64,000 nucleotides of DNA from an uncultured Prolixibacteraceae bacterium (GCA_913063265.1 CAJXZG010000018.1:1-64000), one strand, 5' to 3'. Positions 1 through 10,888 are shown, counted from the stretch's first letter. Translations and numbers: made by a program. The notes: generated from the letters alone by a model not told the origin.

Positions 1-1
1 T

Positions 2-1846
2 TGCGAAGGTACATACACATGGGTATACCTATACACTGATTGTGCAGGACTAACATTTGAATGGACCTATACATATAATATCCAATACAATAGTGGTCTA
101 ACACCACCTAAGGATGCAATTGTAACCGTATCATGTCCTTCTGAAGCAGTTGAACCAACTCCACCAGAAGTAAAAGATGCCTGTGGAAGAATAGCGGATG
201 TTGAGTTAATCAAGGAACCAGAAACCATATTAAAATGGGCAATCATTTGTGAACGTGAAGTCATTTATACCTTCCGTTATACCTCATGCGATGGTTCTAC
301 TGCTGACTGGAAGTTTACTTATATGATAGAATACGAAGACGTAATTATGCCACCAAATGGTTATAAAACCATTTCATGTGCAGACGAACTTTATACTCCA
401 ACTCCTCCCGAAGTTAAAGACAGATGCGGTCATGTATTAGAATATGAAGGACCTTATGTAAGTTCTATCCCGGAATGCGAAGGAGAAGTAACTTACACAT
501 GGGAGTTCATGGATTGTAACAGAAAAGTTTATCAGTGGACTTATACCTTCACGATTAAACTCGAATACAAAAACTGTGAAACTGCATTTGCCAGAGGAAA
601 TATGAATGAATGTTTCCTTGCTGATTCAGATTTGGGAAATAGCAGATGGGGTTGGACCAATAAAATTATACCTTCATCAGAACCATACATTTTGCCACTT
701 TGGAAAGGTGCTCCGGCCTGTGACCCAATATCTGCAGGGAAAGGTGTTCAGGTTGGTAATGCCATAATAAATTACTACAATGGTTCGCTTACTGTTGAGT
801 ATGCTCTATTCGAAAATAATGTAATGGAAGAAGCCCATATTTATGTAGGATGTGAAAAATATCCAACAAAAGATGGTACAAATACTGTAGCTCCCGGACA
901 ATATACTTATGTAGGTGAGAAACTTGACCATCCACAAAACTTAGTTGTTCCATTCACAGATGTTAACGGAGAGGTATATATTGTTGCTCATGCAGTTACT
1001 TGTGAAGAATACTGTGGTTGCGGGCCTGAAAGCGAAACTATTAACCCAATTAGTTTAGGAATTGATTGTACCAATGGTGGTCCAGATGTTGCAATGCTTG
1101 GAAATATGTCAGTTTACGGTTCTACATCAACAAAGGCCAATCGTCGTGCGGTTCCGGTAACTTTCTCTGAAGATGGGGATATTCAAAGTATCAGTATCTT
1201 CCATAATGGTGGTACGGGCAATGTTTTACTGGCTGTTTATGCTGATAATTCCGGTTCTCCTAATTCTCTGCTTGGAACATCTCCTTCTACCCCAATTAAT
1301 GCTTCCGACGGATGGCAGACTGTTTCCTTATCAAGTACTGTTCCGGTAAGCAACGGTGAAACTGTTTGGCTGGCATGGGTATTTGAAAATAACCCGGGAA
1401 TCAGATATACCACCGGTACTCCGGCAAGAGCACAATCTGAGGACACATGGTCAGCTGGTATGCCTGCCACATTTGGCTCGGCTACTATGGCTAATTATAA
1501 GTATTCTGTCTATTGTACTTACACAACGGACGGAACAAAATCCGGATTTATTACCACAGAAGAATTGTCACCTCAATTCAGACCTTCAGAACTCAAAGTA
1601 TATCCAAATCCATTCTCTGATTGGTTGCGATTTGAATTTGTTGCACGTGAAAATGTTAATGCACGAATTGACTTATATGATATGACAGGTAGACTTGTCA
1701 AAAATATATTCGAACAACCGATTGAAGCAGATATATGGTATGAAGCTGAATTCAGACCTGACACTGAAATTAGCGGAATTTATATTTACCGGGTAACTCT
1801 TGGAGATAATATTACCAACGATAAAGTGATATTTAAAAAAGAATAA
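2..1846 (+). CDS. T9SS-sorted surface protein with tandem 81-residue Cys-containing repeats (5' end outside window)
   Basis: The frame is open from base 2, so the first ATG inside the window (323) is not the true start and the protein begins upstream. Repeats recur every 243 bp (81 residues): the motif PTPPEVKD(A/R)CG is encoded at about 155 and again at 398, with Cys and Trp-rich beta strands between (YTW, WTYT). Next come a Cys-containing region (about 580-1070), a jelly-roll-like segment (about 1080-1530), and a C-terminal domain starting at the KVYPNPFSD motif and ending KVIFKKE, which is the type A sorting signal recognised by the type IX secretion system. It is therefore exported across the outer membrane and attached to the surface. 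An adhesin or scaffold role is inferred; no catalytic motif is visible. Confidence 0.85.
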   Translation, partial: CEGTYTWVYLYTDCAGLTFEWTYTYNIQYNSGLTPPKDAIVTVSCPSEAVEPTPPEVKDACGRIADVELIKEPETILKWAIICEREVIYTFRYTSCDGSTADWKFTYMIEYEDVIMPPNGYKTISCADELYTPTPPEVKDRCGHVLEYEGPYVSSIPECEGEVTYTWEFMDCNRKVYQWTYTFTIKLEYKNCETAFARGNMNECFLADSDLGNSRWGWTNKIIPSSEPYILPLWKGAPACDPISAGKGVQVGNAIINYYNGSLTVEYALFENNVMEEAHIYVGCEKYPTKDGTNTVAPGQYTYVGEKLDHPQNLVVPFTDVNGEVYIVAHAVTCEEYCGCGPESETINPISLGIDCTNGGPDVAMLGNMSVYGSTSTKANRRAVPVTFSEDGDIQSISIFHNGGTGNVLLAVYADNSGSPNSLLGTSPSTPINASDGWQTVSLSSTVPVSNGETVWLAWVFENNPGIRYTTGTPARAQSEDTWSAGMPATFGSATMANYKYSVYCTYTTDGTKSGFITTEELSPQFRPSELKVYPNPFSDWLRFEFVARENVNARIDLYDMTGRLVKNIFEQPIEADIWYEAEFRPDTEISGIYIYRVTLGDNITNDKVIFKKE

Positions 1847-1886
1847 TCTGATTACCCCAAAAAGGTAAAAGCTTAATAAAAAGAAT

Positions 1887-1912
1887 GTCCCGGAAACAAT
1901 TGTTTCCGGGAC
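1887..1912. terminator. Bidirectional intrinsic terminator between convergent genes
   Basis: A perfect 26-base palindrome (left half GTCCCGGAAACAA) lies between the stop codons of the two convergent T9SS genes. A-rich sequence precedes it and a T-rich stretch follows, so it can stop transcription from either side. Confidence 0.8.
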
Positions 1913-1956
1913 ATCTTTTATAAGGGGATTATATATTCTTTATTCAAAAGTTGAAA

Positions 1957-4900
1957 CTATTCTTTTACAAATTTTTCATAGCTCACATGACCATCATTTA
2001 CTATCACTACCAAATACATCCCCTTGACAAGACTATTTACTTCAACTCTTGTAATTATATCCGTTATATTTTTTGAAATTAGTTCCTTTCCTCTTAGATC
2101 AAAAATCGTATAATGTGCCCCTGGCTTAACAGAATTTAATTCAATATTTAAAAATTGATTTGTGGGATTAGGATATATTTTTAAGATATCTCTTTTAACA
2201 CTTTCAGATTTGCTTGTCATAATCACCCCAAAAGAAGCCGCTTGATTTTCAAATGAAACCTTATAATCTTCCACTTCACCATAGTAATTATTGTCGCAAG
2301 AAGAAGGTGCTTTTGAATTTCGCATGGCAATTCTCATTCGGGTTGCTTCATTGGCATATGCAGGAATTATAAAACTAGATGTTATTGTTCCTTTTTTATT
2401 ATTTAACGCTAACAGGTTTTCTCCTGAATCCTCAAAATCACCATCATTATTGAAATCTATCCACAACCTCCAAAAATTTCTGTTAGTTCCGTCGGCGGGA
2501 GACAGACTAATATCATAATTTTTCCCCGGGATAAGATAAATTGGAGTTGAATTTAAACTATATCCATTCCCTCCTGCAGAATTGCTAAAACTTCCAAAAG
2601 AAACATTTTTGATATAATCAGAATTACTGTTTATACCAACAGGAAAACAATATTCAGAAATACTCTTTTCATTTATAACGACATAATTTTTCTTTGTTTT
2701 TGTAACAGGTGCAAATCCTGGTTTTGTAACAGTTAATGAAACATCAAATTCACCAACGCTTGAATAACTTACCACCGGATTTCTTGCATTACTAAAAGAA
2801 GGATTCCCACCAGGAAAAGACCATTCCCATTGAGTTGGATCATTTTCTGACAAATCCGTAAATGAAATACTTTCTTCCACTGTTATATTGGTATTATTAG
2901 CTGAAAACTCAGCTACAGGAGCAACAGGAACAGCTTTTTGAAATACAATTGTATAGTCCTCCACTTCTCCCGCAGGGAAAATCTCACATTGTGAAGATGG
3001 TGAATTTTGTTTCATTGAAATCCGCATACGCGTTGAAATATTTAAACCTGAAGGAATTTTAATTTCACCGGTTATTGTTTTTGAACTGGCTTTGCTGGAA
3101 AAAACCAATTCATTGACATCATCAAAATCTTTATCCCCATTGTAATCTATCCATATGTTCCAACAAACCTTTTTACCCGGTCCTGAAAAGCCAGGACTAA
3201 GAATTACTTTCTGCGTTGTATTTTCTTCTATACTAAAAACATGGCCGGTGAAATCCTGATATCCTGATTCTCCGGATGAAGAAGAGGTATTGTTTAGCGA
3301 ACCAAAACCAACAGACGAAATCCACATTCTTGATGCATTGCCCCTTGAAGAACAATAATCCGAAATTTCTTCCTTTACAGTTATAAAATCATTTATCTCC
3401 TTTATTGAAGAACCTGCATCATTAGTAACCATCAATGAAACAGCATATAGTCCTGGCTTTGTGTAAGAAACAATTGGATTTTGCAAATTTGAACTTCCCG
3501 GGTTACCTTCCTCAAAATTCCATAACCAAGTAGTAGGATTATTTAACGACAAATCTTTAAAAGCTATTTCTTCTCCCGGATTTATAATAGTTTTGTCTGT
3601 ACTGAAATTTGCATCAGGCTGGATAACAGACTCTTGTACATTTACAAAATTTAAAAAGGTCTTTGTACTGGTTCCCTGTGCATTTGTTACCTTCAACGTA
3701 ACATCAAATTCTCCAACAGAATTATATGATACTACTGGATTTTTGATTGAGGAAATTGCCGGATTTCCTCCATCAAAAGTCCATTCCCATAAATCAGGAT
3801 TATTTGTTGAATTATCAGTAAAAATAATCTGCTCTCCTGATTCAATATTCGTTTTATTTGCAGAAATAGAAACAACCGGTGCACCATTTAATAAAGTATA
3901 ATTACCATATTCGTCTATTGGGCCAAGTGAAGGATCTGCATCATTTCCGTCAGGAGTATCGGGGCCACCGCAGGTAGCAGGTTTTGGTCCTAAACCCCAC
4001 CAGTAATAGCCATCTCCATCTGCATCTTTAAAAGTCACGTTGTATTCGTTAATTTCACTTACGATAGGAAGTTTTATTGCAATAGTCCATCCTACATTTG
4101 TTATTGGAGTTTCAACATATACATATCCTTCATCTCCAAAATCATATCCCCAACTATTTTTGTAAATCCAAACTGTTTTACCAATTAGAGGATCACCTGT
4201 TTCAACAGTTTTCCAGTTTCTTGTGAGACTTAAATCACGGTAGTAAAATATATCGCCCTCCTTAACCACTTTATATCCTACTAGGACCATTGCATGATTC
4301 CAATCGTAAAGTCCACTGCTTAAAGGGCCCAGATTAATTATCATACTTTTCAAATTATCCTCATTTTTTTCGTAAGGTGAAAATCCAAAATCAATCCGTC
4401 CGCTTATTCTCATTCTTTCCATTGGATTGGACATCTTTTCATTACAATCAACATCATTGGATGTATATATAAATGAGGCTTCATCAACTATCCCTTCATT
4501 CGCAATGTAGTCCAACGCTCTTGCTGGAGACCCTCCAATACAATCGCCAGCACCACTGCAAGACAACAAATCCTGTTCTGACAAGTCAAGGTTCAATTGC
4601 TGATTATAATATAAATTTGTTACTGCTTCAACAGCTCCTGTTGCTGCAAAAGCCCAACATGAGCCACAATTAAGTTGATCCGTTACAGGCGTAATCCAGT
4701 TTTTACCATGTCGATCCCGCCAGTCCCATTCATCAACGTATGGACTGGAACTTGCAGATTTTAATTGTGTATCAGAAGTTGAAGTTGAAATTACACCTCC
4801 CACGTAATACTCAAAGCCTGCCGGGAATTTACTTTGTCCAAACAATTTCTTTTTCTCTTCATAAGAAAGTTCTGAAACACCTGTATGACCAGCAATCCAG

Positions 4901-5445
4901 TTTTTTCCCTTCTCTTTAAGATTTTTATTTATTCGATCTATTTTTTCAGCATTTTGCTGCTTCTTTTTTTCTTTTTTGGTTTTAACGATATCTTTCCCGA
5001 TTCCTACAGATTTATTATAAGTTAATCCTGTGAGATGGATAGAAGCATTTGAAATTTCAATCCTCATAGAATAGGGAGATAAATTATTCAATAAACAAGT
5101 CTCCTCGCATATTTCGTTGATTGTAATATCCCCCATAGTTTCAGCCAGCAAATGGTTGGTTTCATAAACCATATATTCCCTGAAATTTTTTGTTATCAGG
5201 ATTACCCTAACAGAACTGGTTTCGTCAACCAGGTTTATTTTACCGCTAATCGCCAATCCGTATAACTTATTGACTTTCTTTTCAAAAGGAAATATTTCAG
5301 TATTCTCACTGATGAGTTGATCCAATTCAATGGTTTCCGGCTCAGTACCTTCCAGTTTAAATCCATTTCCATTACCTTGTCCAAAACTACACAGCACTCC
5401 AAAAACCATTACTGATACAATGATTAAAAGCGTCCCTTTTTTCAT
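1957..5445 (-). CDS. Secreted papain-family (C1) cysteine protease with PKD and GEVED domains and a T9SS sorting domain
   Basis: This 1162-residue protein begins with a signal peptide (about 1-22). A propeptide-like region precedes a C1 peptidase domain (about 238-460) with oxyanion Gln257 and Cys263 in NCGSCWAF, His384 in WNHAMVLVGY and Asn430 in KNSWG, so the catalytic set is complete. Downstream are PKD domain 1 (about 523-603), PKD 2 (610-692), GEVED 1 (697-836), PKD 3 (843-925), GEVED 2 (930-1066) and a type A T9SS C-terminal domain from KIYPNP (about 1089) to the end. The family cleaves proteins outside the cell; the PKD and GEVED modules usually act as spacers or in binding. Monocistronic, with its own predicted promoter. 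Cell-surface protein degradation is the likely role; substrate unknown. Confidence 0.9.
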   Translation of the reverse strand: MKKGTLLIIVSVMVFGVLCSFGQGNGNGFKLEGTEPETIELDQLISENTEIFPFEKKVNKLYGLAISGKINLVDETSSVRVILITKNFREYMVYETNHLLAETMGDITINEICEETCLLNNLSPYSMRIEISNASIHLTGLTYNKSVGIGKDIVKTKKEKKKQQNAEKIDRINKNLKEKGKNWIAGHTGVSELSYEEKKKLFGQSKFPAGFEYYVGGVISTSTSDTQLKSASSSPYVDEWDWRDRHGKNWITPVTDQLNCGSCWAFAATGAVEAVTNLYYNQQLNLDLSEQDLLSCSGAGDCIGGSPARALDYIANEGIVDEASFIYTSNDVDCNEKMSNPMERMRISGRIDFGFSPYEKNEDNLKSMIINLGPLSSGLYDWNHAMVLVGYKVVKEGDIFYYRDLSLTRNWKTVETGDPLIGKTVWIYKNSWGYDFGDEGYVYVETPITNVGWTIAIKLPIVSEINEYNVTFKDADGDGYYWWGLGPKPATCGGPDTPDGNDADPSLGPIDEYGNYTLLNGAPVVSISANKTNIESGEQIIFTDNSTNNPDLWEWTFDGGNPAISSIKNPVVSYNSVGEFDVTLKVTNAQGTSTKTFLNFVNVQESVIQPDANFSTDKTIINPGEEIAFKDLSLNNPTTWLWNFEEGNPGSSNLQNPIVSYTKPGLYAVSLMVTNDAGSSIKEINDFITVKEEISDYCSSRGNASRMWISSVGFGSLNNTSSSSGESGYQDFTGHVFSIEENTTQKVILSPGFSGPGKKVCWNIWIDYNGDKDFDDVNELVFSSKASSKTITGEIKIPSGLNISTRMRISMKQNSPSSQCEIFPAGEVEDYTIVFQKAVPVAPVAEFSANNTNITVEESISFTDLSENDPTQWEWSFPGGNPSFSNARNPVVSYSSVGEFDVSLTVTKPGFAPVTKTKKNYVVINEKSISEYCFPVGINSNSDYIKNVSFGSFSNSAGGNGYSLNSTPIYLIPGKNYDISLSPADGTNRNFWRLWIDFNNDGDFEDSGENLLALNNKKGTITSSFIIPAYANEATRMRIAMRNSKAPSSCDNNYYGEVEDYKVSFENQAASFGVIMTSKSESVKRDILKIYPNPTNQFLNIELNSVKPGAHYTIFDLRGKELISKNITDIITRVEVNSLVKGMYLVVIVNDGHVSYEKFVKE

Positions 5446-5921
5446 AATATTAATTGTTTAATCCGGTTGTTTATCACAAAATTATATCCAGGTTATAAAC
5501 CAAAACGTCAATAACCTGCTTCTGAAATTTGTTCAATAATAAAATCAAATACATGTGGCCTGTACCACAAATACTTCACTAATTTTTCTAAACCTCTTAT
5601 TGTTTACTAAAACTCAGGAATCTAAAGCGTCACTTCTTTTGTTTTCCATTTAAGGTTTGTCGGTGTAAACTTATGGTTATTTTTATTCTGATTCAATAAT
5701 TTTATTACTCAAATCTCACAAATACAAGCAATTACTGGCACTTTAGGATTTTATTTATAATTAATCAAAATAAGCTGTTTAACTTATTGAAACTTTTTGT
5801 TTACTAAATACAATCTCCTGCAAATAAGAGATTTGGTAGCAATCCTAAATTTGAAGAATAAGCAATTTTAGTTTTTGAACATATTTTAATATTACCTGTT
5901 CAGGTTCTCAAATAATAAACC
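5446..5921. other. 476-bp intergenic region between divergent genes
   Basis: This AT-rich region separates the protease gene from the methyltransferase gene. Apart from the protease promoter, I see one short inverted repeat (TGTGG, 6 bases, CCACA at 5554-5569) that could be an operator. There is no credible ORF, tRNA or repeat family member. Confidence 0.5.
5477..5504 (-). promoter_or_regulatory. Predicted Bacteroidota promoter for the C1 protease
   Basis: Read on the minus strand, TTTG (5504-5501) is followed after 16 bases by TAATTTTG (5484-5477), matching the TAnnTTTG -7 box. It lies about 30 bases upstream of the start codon. Confidence 0.5.
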
Positions 5922-6515
5922 ATGACAGAATTCTGGAACGAAAGATTTGGTGATAAAGAATATGCTTACGGTATAAAACCTAATGAGTTTTATAAAAATC
6001 AAATTCAAAAAATCCCCCCCGGAAAAGTTTTATTTCCTGCAGAAGGTGAAGGAAGAAATGCTGTTTATGCTGCAAAATCAGGTTGGCAGGTTACAGCTTT
6101 CGATCCCAGCATTGTGGGAAAAAGAAAAGCAGAAAATTTAGCTGCCAAAAATGGAGTTGAAATTGAATATTTAATTGATAATTACGAGTCTGTAATTTTG
6201 CCACAAGCGTCATTTGATTGTGTAGTTTTAATATTTGCTCATATGCATCCTATAAAGCGAAACGAATATCATCAAAAACTAATTTCATTTCTTAAACCAG
6301 GAGGAGCACTTATACTTGAAGGTTTTTCAAAAAAACAAATTAATAACGACACAGGTGGTCCTCGGAATATAGACATGTTATTTTCCAAAGAAGAACTGCT
6401 GTCTGACTTTAATAATTTGAGTAATTTAAAAATTGAAGAAAAGGATGTTTTTTTAAATGAAGGAATTTATCATCACGGAGTTGCCTCAACAATAAGAATT
6501 ATTGGAATGAAATAA
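5922..6515 (+). CDS. Class I SAM-dependent methyltransferase, TehB/thiol-methyltransferase-like
   Basis: This is a 197-residue cytosolic protein with a single Rossmann-type methyltransferase domain. The N-terminal FWNERFGDKEYAYG motif is typical of the TehB-like/small-molecule methyltransferase group. Motif I is LFPAEGEGRNAVYAA (about 38-52), in which the acidic residue that binds S-adenosylmethionine is a glutamate; the acidic end of strand beta-2 is at AFDPS, and the FLKPGGALILEGF motif follows. Homologues methylate small thiols, tellurite or similar nucleophiles, but the substrate cannot be read from the sequence. The next gene starts 49 bp downstream on the same strand, so co-transcription is possible. 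Confidence 0.8.
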   Translation: MTEFWNERFGDKEYAYGIKPNEFYKNQIQKIPPGKVLFPAEGEGRNAVYAAKSGWQVTAFDPSIVGKRKAENLAAKNGVEIEYLIDNYESVILPQASFDCVVLIFAHMHPIKRNEYHQKLISFLKPGGALILEGFSKKQINNDTGGPRNIDMLFSKEELLSDFNNLSNLKIEEKDVFLNEGIYHHGVASTIRIIGMK

Positions 6516-6564
6516 CAACGAAATTTTATTACTTTCACCTCCTAAACCAAGATACCTAAATCAA

Positions 6565-8712
6565 TTGAAAAAATTTCAATCCTTAATTCTGTTATACTTT
6601 ATACTCCTCAACTCCGGTTTAGCCCAACCTGTAGTTAAAGCAATAAGAATTGAGAATCCACCAATTATAGATGGCGCAGTCAATGAAAAGCTCTGGGAAA
6701 AGGCTTTTGCAGTTGACGAATTTTATCAAAGAGAACCCTATGAAGGAGAACCTGTCTCTAAAAAGACGGTATTTTTGATTTGTTACGATGCCAATAACAT
6801 TTACATTGCTGTAAAATGCTGGGATGATCCTGATAAAATTACGGCAAAGGAAATGGCCAGAGATGTTAGTTTGGGTAATGATGACCGGGTTCAAATTATT
6901 CTCGACACATATCTTAATAAAAGAAATGCCTACTGGTTTCAAATCGGTCCTCGGGGTTCAATTGGAGATGCATTGATAAGTGAAAATGGTGCAGGATTTA
7001 ACAAACAATGGGATGGCTTATGGACAGGTAAAGCTAAAATATATGACTGGGGGTGGGAAGCCGAAATGGCAATTCCGTTTAAAACAATGGGATTTGATAA
7101 AGAAAATTCGCAATGGGGAATTAAACTTATCAGAAATATTGTGAACAACCTTGAAGCTTCTTACTGGCCTGTTGCAAATTTAAACACTTACCGTTTTCAG
7201 GTTTCGGATGCCGGAATTTTAGACGGAATTGAAAATATCACCCAAGGTATCGGGCTTGATATTTCACCATACCTGTTAACCGGCTTAAACACAAAAAAAG
7301 GAGAAAAAAACGATCCAAAACTTACGGGTGGATTAGATCTTTTTTATCAGATTACGCCAAGCCTAAAATCATCACTTACAATAAATACAGATTTTGCAGA
7401 AACCGAGGTTGACGACAGACAAATCAACTTAACTCGCTTTAGCCTGCATTACCCTGAAAAAAGAGCATTTTTTCTTGATGGAGCCAGTTATTTCAATTTT
7501 GGTATAGATGCCGAAAGCAGAAGCCCTGTTTCAAAATCGATAATTCCGTTTTTTTCCAGAAGAATGGGACTGGACTCCCTGGGAGGACCTATTCCTATAA
7601 ATGTTGGTGCCAGACTTACCGGGCAGGTAGAAAACTGGAATATTGGTATGATGTACATTAACGATGCACGGGAATCAGGAATTAACAACTTTTCTGTTGC
7701 ACGCGTATCCAGGAATGTAGGAAAACAATCATCGGTTGGAATAATTGGAACATATGGAAATACCCTGGCAAATAAAAATAACATGGTAGTTGGTGCAGAC
7801 CTGAAACTCTCAACCTCAACTTTCCAAAAAAATAAAAATGTCTCCATGTTGTTTTTTGGCTTAAAATCGAATACGGAAAATTTAAATGGAAATGATTATT
7901 CATGGGGAACCCAGTTAAATTACCCGAATGACCTCATCGATGCCAGACTCGGATTTCATCAAATAGGAAAAAACTTTGTAGCAGGAATGGGTTTTGTACC
8001 CAGGACCAACATTAATCAAACGTACGGAGAACTGGAGTTTGGCCCGCGCCCTAACAAATGGGGAATTTTACAAATAGAGTTTGGTGGAGAATTTAATTAT
8101 ATTTTAAATGCCGAAAACCATAATCTTGAAACAAGAGAATTTGAAATTAAACCACTGGGAATTCGTTTTCTTTCAGGAGAAGAAATTAGTTATTCTTTAA
8201 TTAGCCAATACGAAGCTTTAAATGAAGACTTTAACATTTTTGAGGATTTTGTAATTCCAAAAGGGACTTATGAATGGTGGCAACAACAAATAAGGGTGGA
8301 AACAAAAGGTGCCAGAAATGTTTGGGGCGATGCAAGTTACCGATTCGGAGATTTTTTTAATGGCAAGAGAAACGATGTAAAACTGGAAGTTAACTGGAAA
8401 GTAGCTGTACCGCTTTTTATTGGAGGCGCCTTAACACAAAATAACATAAGGCTGCCCGAAGGAAATTTCACTGCCAATATTTACCAGTTTAATGCAAATA
8501 TTCTCTTTAGTCCCAATATTACACTATATAATTACCTGCAATACGATAATGCAACTAACAGCGCAGGCTGGCAATCGCGCTTCCGATGGATTATTAAACC
8601 AGGAAATGAAATTATTCTTGCCTGGACTTCGAACTTTAACCGTCCACAGAATGTTTATATCATGAGTGAAAGTGCGGTTAGATTAAAGTTAAAATATAAT
8701 TTAAGATTATAA
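6565..8712 (+). CDS. Outer-membrane protein with N-terminal CBM9-like domain (DUF5916 family)
   Basis: The 715-residue protein starts at a TTG codon. No ATG lies nearby, and TTG gives a clean signal peptide (about 1-20, ending LNSGLAQ). Residues about 27-180 form a carbohydrate-binding family 9-like domain (IENPPIIDGAVNEKLW, then DDRVQIILDTY). The remaining 500 residues are amphipathic beta strands rich in aromatics, ending in RLKLKYNLRL, consistent with a DUF5916 beta-barrel in the outer membrane. In Bacteroidota such proteins often lie near peptidases or polysaccharide genes. The ligand is unknown; carbohydrate binding is inferred from the fold only. Confidence 0.8.
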   Translation: MKKFQSLILLYFILLNSGLAQPVVKAIRIENPPIIDGAVNEKLWEKAFAVDEFYQREPYEGEPVSKKTVFLICYDANNIYIAVKCWDDPDKITAKEMARDVSLGNDDRVQIILDTYLNKRNAYWFQIGPRGSIGDALISENGAGFNKQWDGLWTGKAKIYDWGWEAEMAIPFKTMGFDKENSQWGIKLIRNIVNNLEASYWPVANLNTYRFQVSDAGILDGIENITQGIGLDISPYLLTGLNTKKGEKNDPKLTGGLDLFYQITPSLKSSLTINTDFAETEVDDRQINLTRFSLHYPEKRAFFLDGASYFNFGIDAESRSPVSKSIIPFFSRRMGLDSLGGPIPINVGARLTGQVENWNIGMMYINDARESGINNFSVARVSRNVGKQSSVGIIGTYGNTLANKNNMVVGADLKLSTSTFQKNKNVSMLFFGLKSNTENLNGNDYSWGTQLNYPNDLIDARLGFHQIGKNFVAGMGFVPRTNINQTYGELEFGPRPNKWGILQIEFGGEFNYILNAENHNLETREFEIKPLGIRFLSGEEISYSLISQYEALNEDFNIFEDFVIPKGTYEWWQQQIRVETKGARNVWGDASYRFGDFFNGKRNDVKLEVNWKVAVPLFIGGALTQNNIRLPEGNFTANIYQFNANILFSPNITLYNYLQYDNATNSAGWQSRFRWIIKPGNEIILAWTSNFNRPQNVYIMSESAVRLKLKYNLRL

Positions 8713-8866
8713 ACTTTCTTGTTAAAAATTTCGTATACCTTTTTACTAATTAACTCACGACCTTTTTACTACCACATGTCTTGATCTTTTTTGTATATTT
8801 AATTTTTTAAACAATAAAACTTTAACAATTAACAGGGAAATCTAAAAAAAGAGTTTGTTATTCTTG

Positions 8867-8894
8867 TTTGGTATTAAGTAATTTAATATACTTG
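8867..8894 (+). promoter_or_regulatory. Predicted promoter of rho
   Basis: TTTG at 8867-8870 is followed after 16 bases by TATACTTG at 8887-8894, one base from the TAnnTTTG consensus. It would give an mRNA leader of about 85-90 bases before the rho start codon. Confidence 0.4.
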
Positions 8895-8987
8895 CAGACG
8901 AATTTTAGAAATTCTCACCCCCCACAAAATTGTTCCATACTTTTATTCAACGCAATTATCAAAAGTAAATAGCATAATAATATAACA

Positions 8988-10835
8988 ATGTACGATATTT
9001 TAGAACTGAACAAAAAACTTGTTCCTGAGCTTAGAGAAATTGCCAAAGAACTCAAAATTAAAAAAGTTGATTCTTTAAAAAAGCAAGATCTTATATACAA
9101 GATACTGGATACCCAGGCAATTCAGGAAGCAGAAAAAACAGAACAAAAAAAAGCTGCCAAAGACCAGGCAAAAGAAGAAAAAGCAAAAAAATCTTTTTCA
9201 ATTAAAAAAACATTTTCTCCTGACAAACAAAATACAAAAAAGGAGGAATCAAGGGGCAACCGTCCACGTCGTGAACGTATTGAGCCTGTTACGAAACACG
9301 AAAAAGTGGAAACAGGTAAAAAGAAAAACACAGATCAGGACGGTGGAGTTCAATCCCGGCAAGACCAAATAAAAGCTATCATAAAAGGATTTGGCAGAGA
9401 TAAAGCTGAGATTTCAGAACAGGAAGGTGAACAGGCGGTTCAAAGTGAACAAAAAGCTGAAAAAGAGCAAAAAGGCAAATCACCAAGACCCAGAAAACAA
9501 CAAAAGCCTGAAAAATCAGAACTTGAAAATCAACCTAAAAAAGTTGAAAAACAAGAACCAAAAAAAATTGAAGTGTCAAAGTCCTTGTCTCAGGATGCCA
9601 AAGCACCGGCTACAGAAAGAAAAGAGCAACAAGTGCAAAAACATAAGCACAAACAGGAAAACCAGAACAGGAATCAAAATGGAAATGGCAAACACAGACC
9701 ACGTCAGTTTGAATTCGAAGGAATTATAACGAATACCGGAGTACTTGAAATTCTTGCTGACGGATATGGATTCTTACGTTCTTCGGATTATAATTATTTA
9801 AATTCTCCTGACGATGTATATGTATCTCAGTCTCAAATAAAACTGATGGGACTAAAAACTGGAGATACTGTAAAAGGTAGTATTCGTCCACCAAAAGAAG
9901 GTGAAAAATATTTTCCTCTAATTAAGGTACTCGAAATTAATGGCAGAAGTCCCGATTATATTCGCGATCGTGTTCCATTTGACCATTTGACTCCACTTTT
10001 CCCTAATGAAAAATTCCAGCTAACCGGAAACGGTCATGATAATGTTTCAACAAGAATTGTTGACATGTTTGCTCCGATTGGAAAGGGACAACGTGGTTTG
10101 ATTGTAGCACAACCAAAAACAGGTAAGACTGTTCTTTTAAAGGAAATTGCCAATGCAATAGCAGCAAATCATCCGGAAGTGTACATGATTGTGTTACTGA
10201 TTGATGAGCGACCTGAAGAGGTTACAGATATGGCGAGAAGTGTTAACGGCGAAGTTGTTGCATCTACCTTCGACGAGCCGGCAGAAAAACATGTAAGAGT
10301 AGCAAATATAGTTCTCGAAAAAGCAAAAAGAATGGTGGAATGCGGTCATGATGTTGTAATTCTTCTTGACTCTATAACGCGTTTAGCACGTGCATACAAT
10401 ACCGTTCAACCTGCTTCGGGGAAAGTACTTTCCGGTGGTGTTGATGCAAATGCATTGCACAAACCAAAACGTTTCTTTGGTGCTGCGCGTAATATCGAAG
10501 AAGGTGGCTCACTTACAATTATCGCAACTGCGCTTACCGAAACAGGCTCGAAGATGGATGACGTTATTTTCGAAGAATTTAAAGGTACGGGAAATATGGA
10601 ACTGCAACTCGACAGAAAACTTTCAAACAAACGAATTTTCCCATCTGTGGATATCCCTGCTTCAAGTACCCGTCGCGAAGACTTACTATTCCCAAAACAG
10701 GTTATCGACAAGCTTTGGATTTTACGCCATTACCTTGGAGATATGAATTCTTTGGAAGCTATGGAATTCCTGAAAACAAGATTAATGAGAGCCAATTCGA
10801 TGGAAGAATTTCTTGCCTCGATGAACGATGAATAA
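8988..10835 (+). CDS. rho: Transcription termination factor Rho
   Basis: Rho is the hexameric RNA-dependent ATPase that releases untranslated transcripts. The 615-residue protein has an N-terminal SAP-like Rho_N helical domain (1-45), a very long Lys/Glu/Gln-rich insertion (about 46-240), a cold-shock-like RNA-binding domain (about 243-315, [13 protein letters not shown]) and a RecA-type ATPase domain. The Walker A motif is AQPKTGKT with Lys380, and Walker B is [17 protein letters not shown]. coli Rho has 419 residues, so the surplus is the low-complexity insertion, which is common in Bacteroidota. Monocistronic with its own promoter and a terminator just after the stop. The assignment is secure. 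Confidence 0.97.
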   Translation: MYDILELNKKLVPELREIAKELKIKKVDSLKKQDLIYKILDTQAIQEAEKTEQKKAAKDQAKEEKAKKSFSIKKTFSPDKQNTKKEESRGNRPRRERIEPVTKHEKVETGKKKNTDQDGGVQSRQDQIKAIIKGFGRDKAEISEQEGEQAVQSEQKAEKEQKGKSPRPRKQQKPEKSELENQPKKVEKQEPKKIEVSKSLSQDAKAPATERKEQQVQKHKHKQENQNRNQNGNGKHRPRQFEFEGIITNTGVLEILADGYGFLRSSDYNYLNSPDDVYVSQSQIKLMGLKTGDTVKGSIRPPKEGEKYFPLIKVLEINGRSPDYIRDRVPFDHLTPLFPNEKFQLTGNGHDNVSTRIVDMFAPIGKGQRGLIVAQPKTGKTVLLKEIANAIAANHPEVYMIVLLIDERPEEVTDMARSVNGEVVASTFDEPAEKHVRVANIVLEKAKRMVECGHDVVILLDSITRLARAYNTVQPASGKVLSGGVDANALHKPKRFFGAARNIEEGGSLTIIATALTETGSKMDDVIFEEFKGTGNMELQLDRKLSNKRIFPSVDIPASSTRREDLLFPKQVIDKLWILRHYLGDMNSLEAMEFLKTRLMRANSMEEFLASMNDE

Positions 10836-10861
10836 AAAATATTCGAATTAAAATATGTAGT

Positions 10862-10888
10862 AAGGGTTTCACTCAAAGTGAAGCCCTT
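10862..10888. terminator. Intrinsic terminator shared by rho and the convergent U32 gene
   Basis: An 11-12 bp stem (AAGGGTTTCACT pairing with AGTGAAGCCCTT, one G-U pair) with a 3-5 base loop sits between the two convergent stop codons. T-rich sequence follows on the plus strand. Confidence 0.75.

Noticed and set aside
9391-9729. 112-residue Lys/Asn-rich ORF inside rho
   Set aside because: Out-of-frame reading of the low-complexity insertion of Rho.
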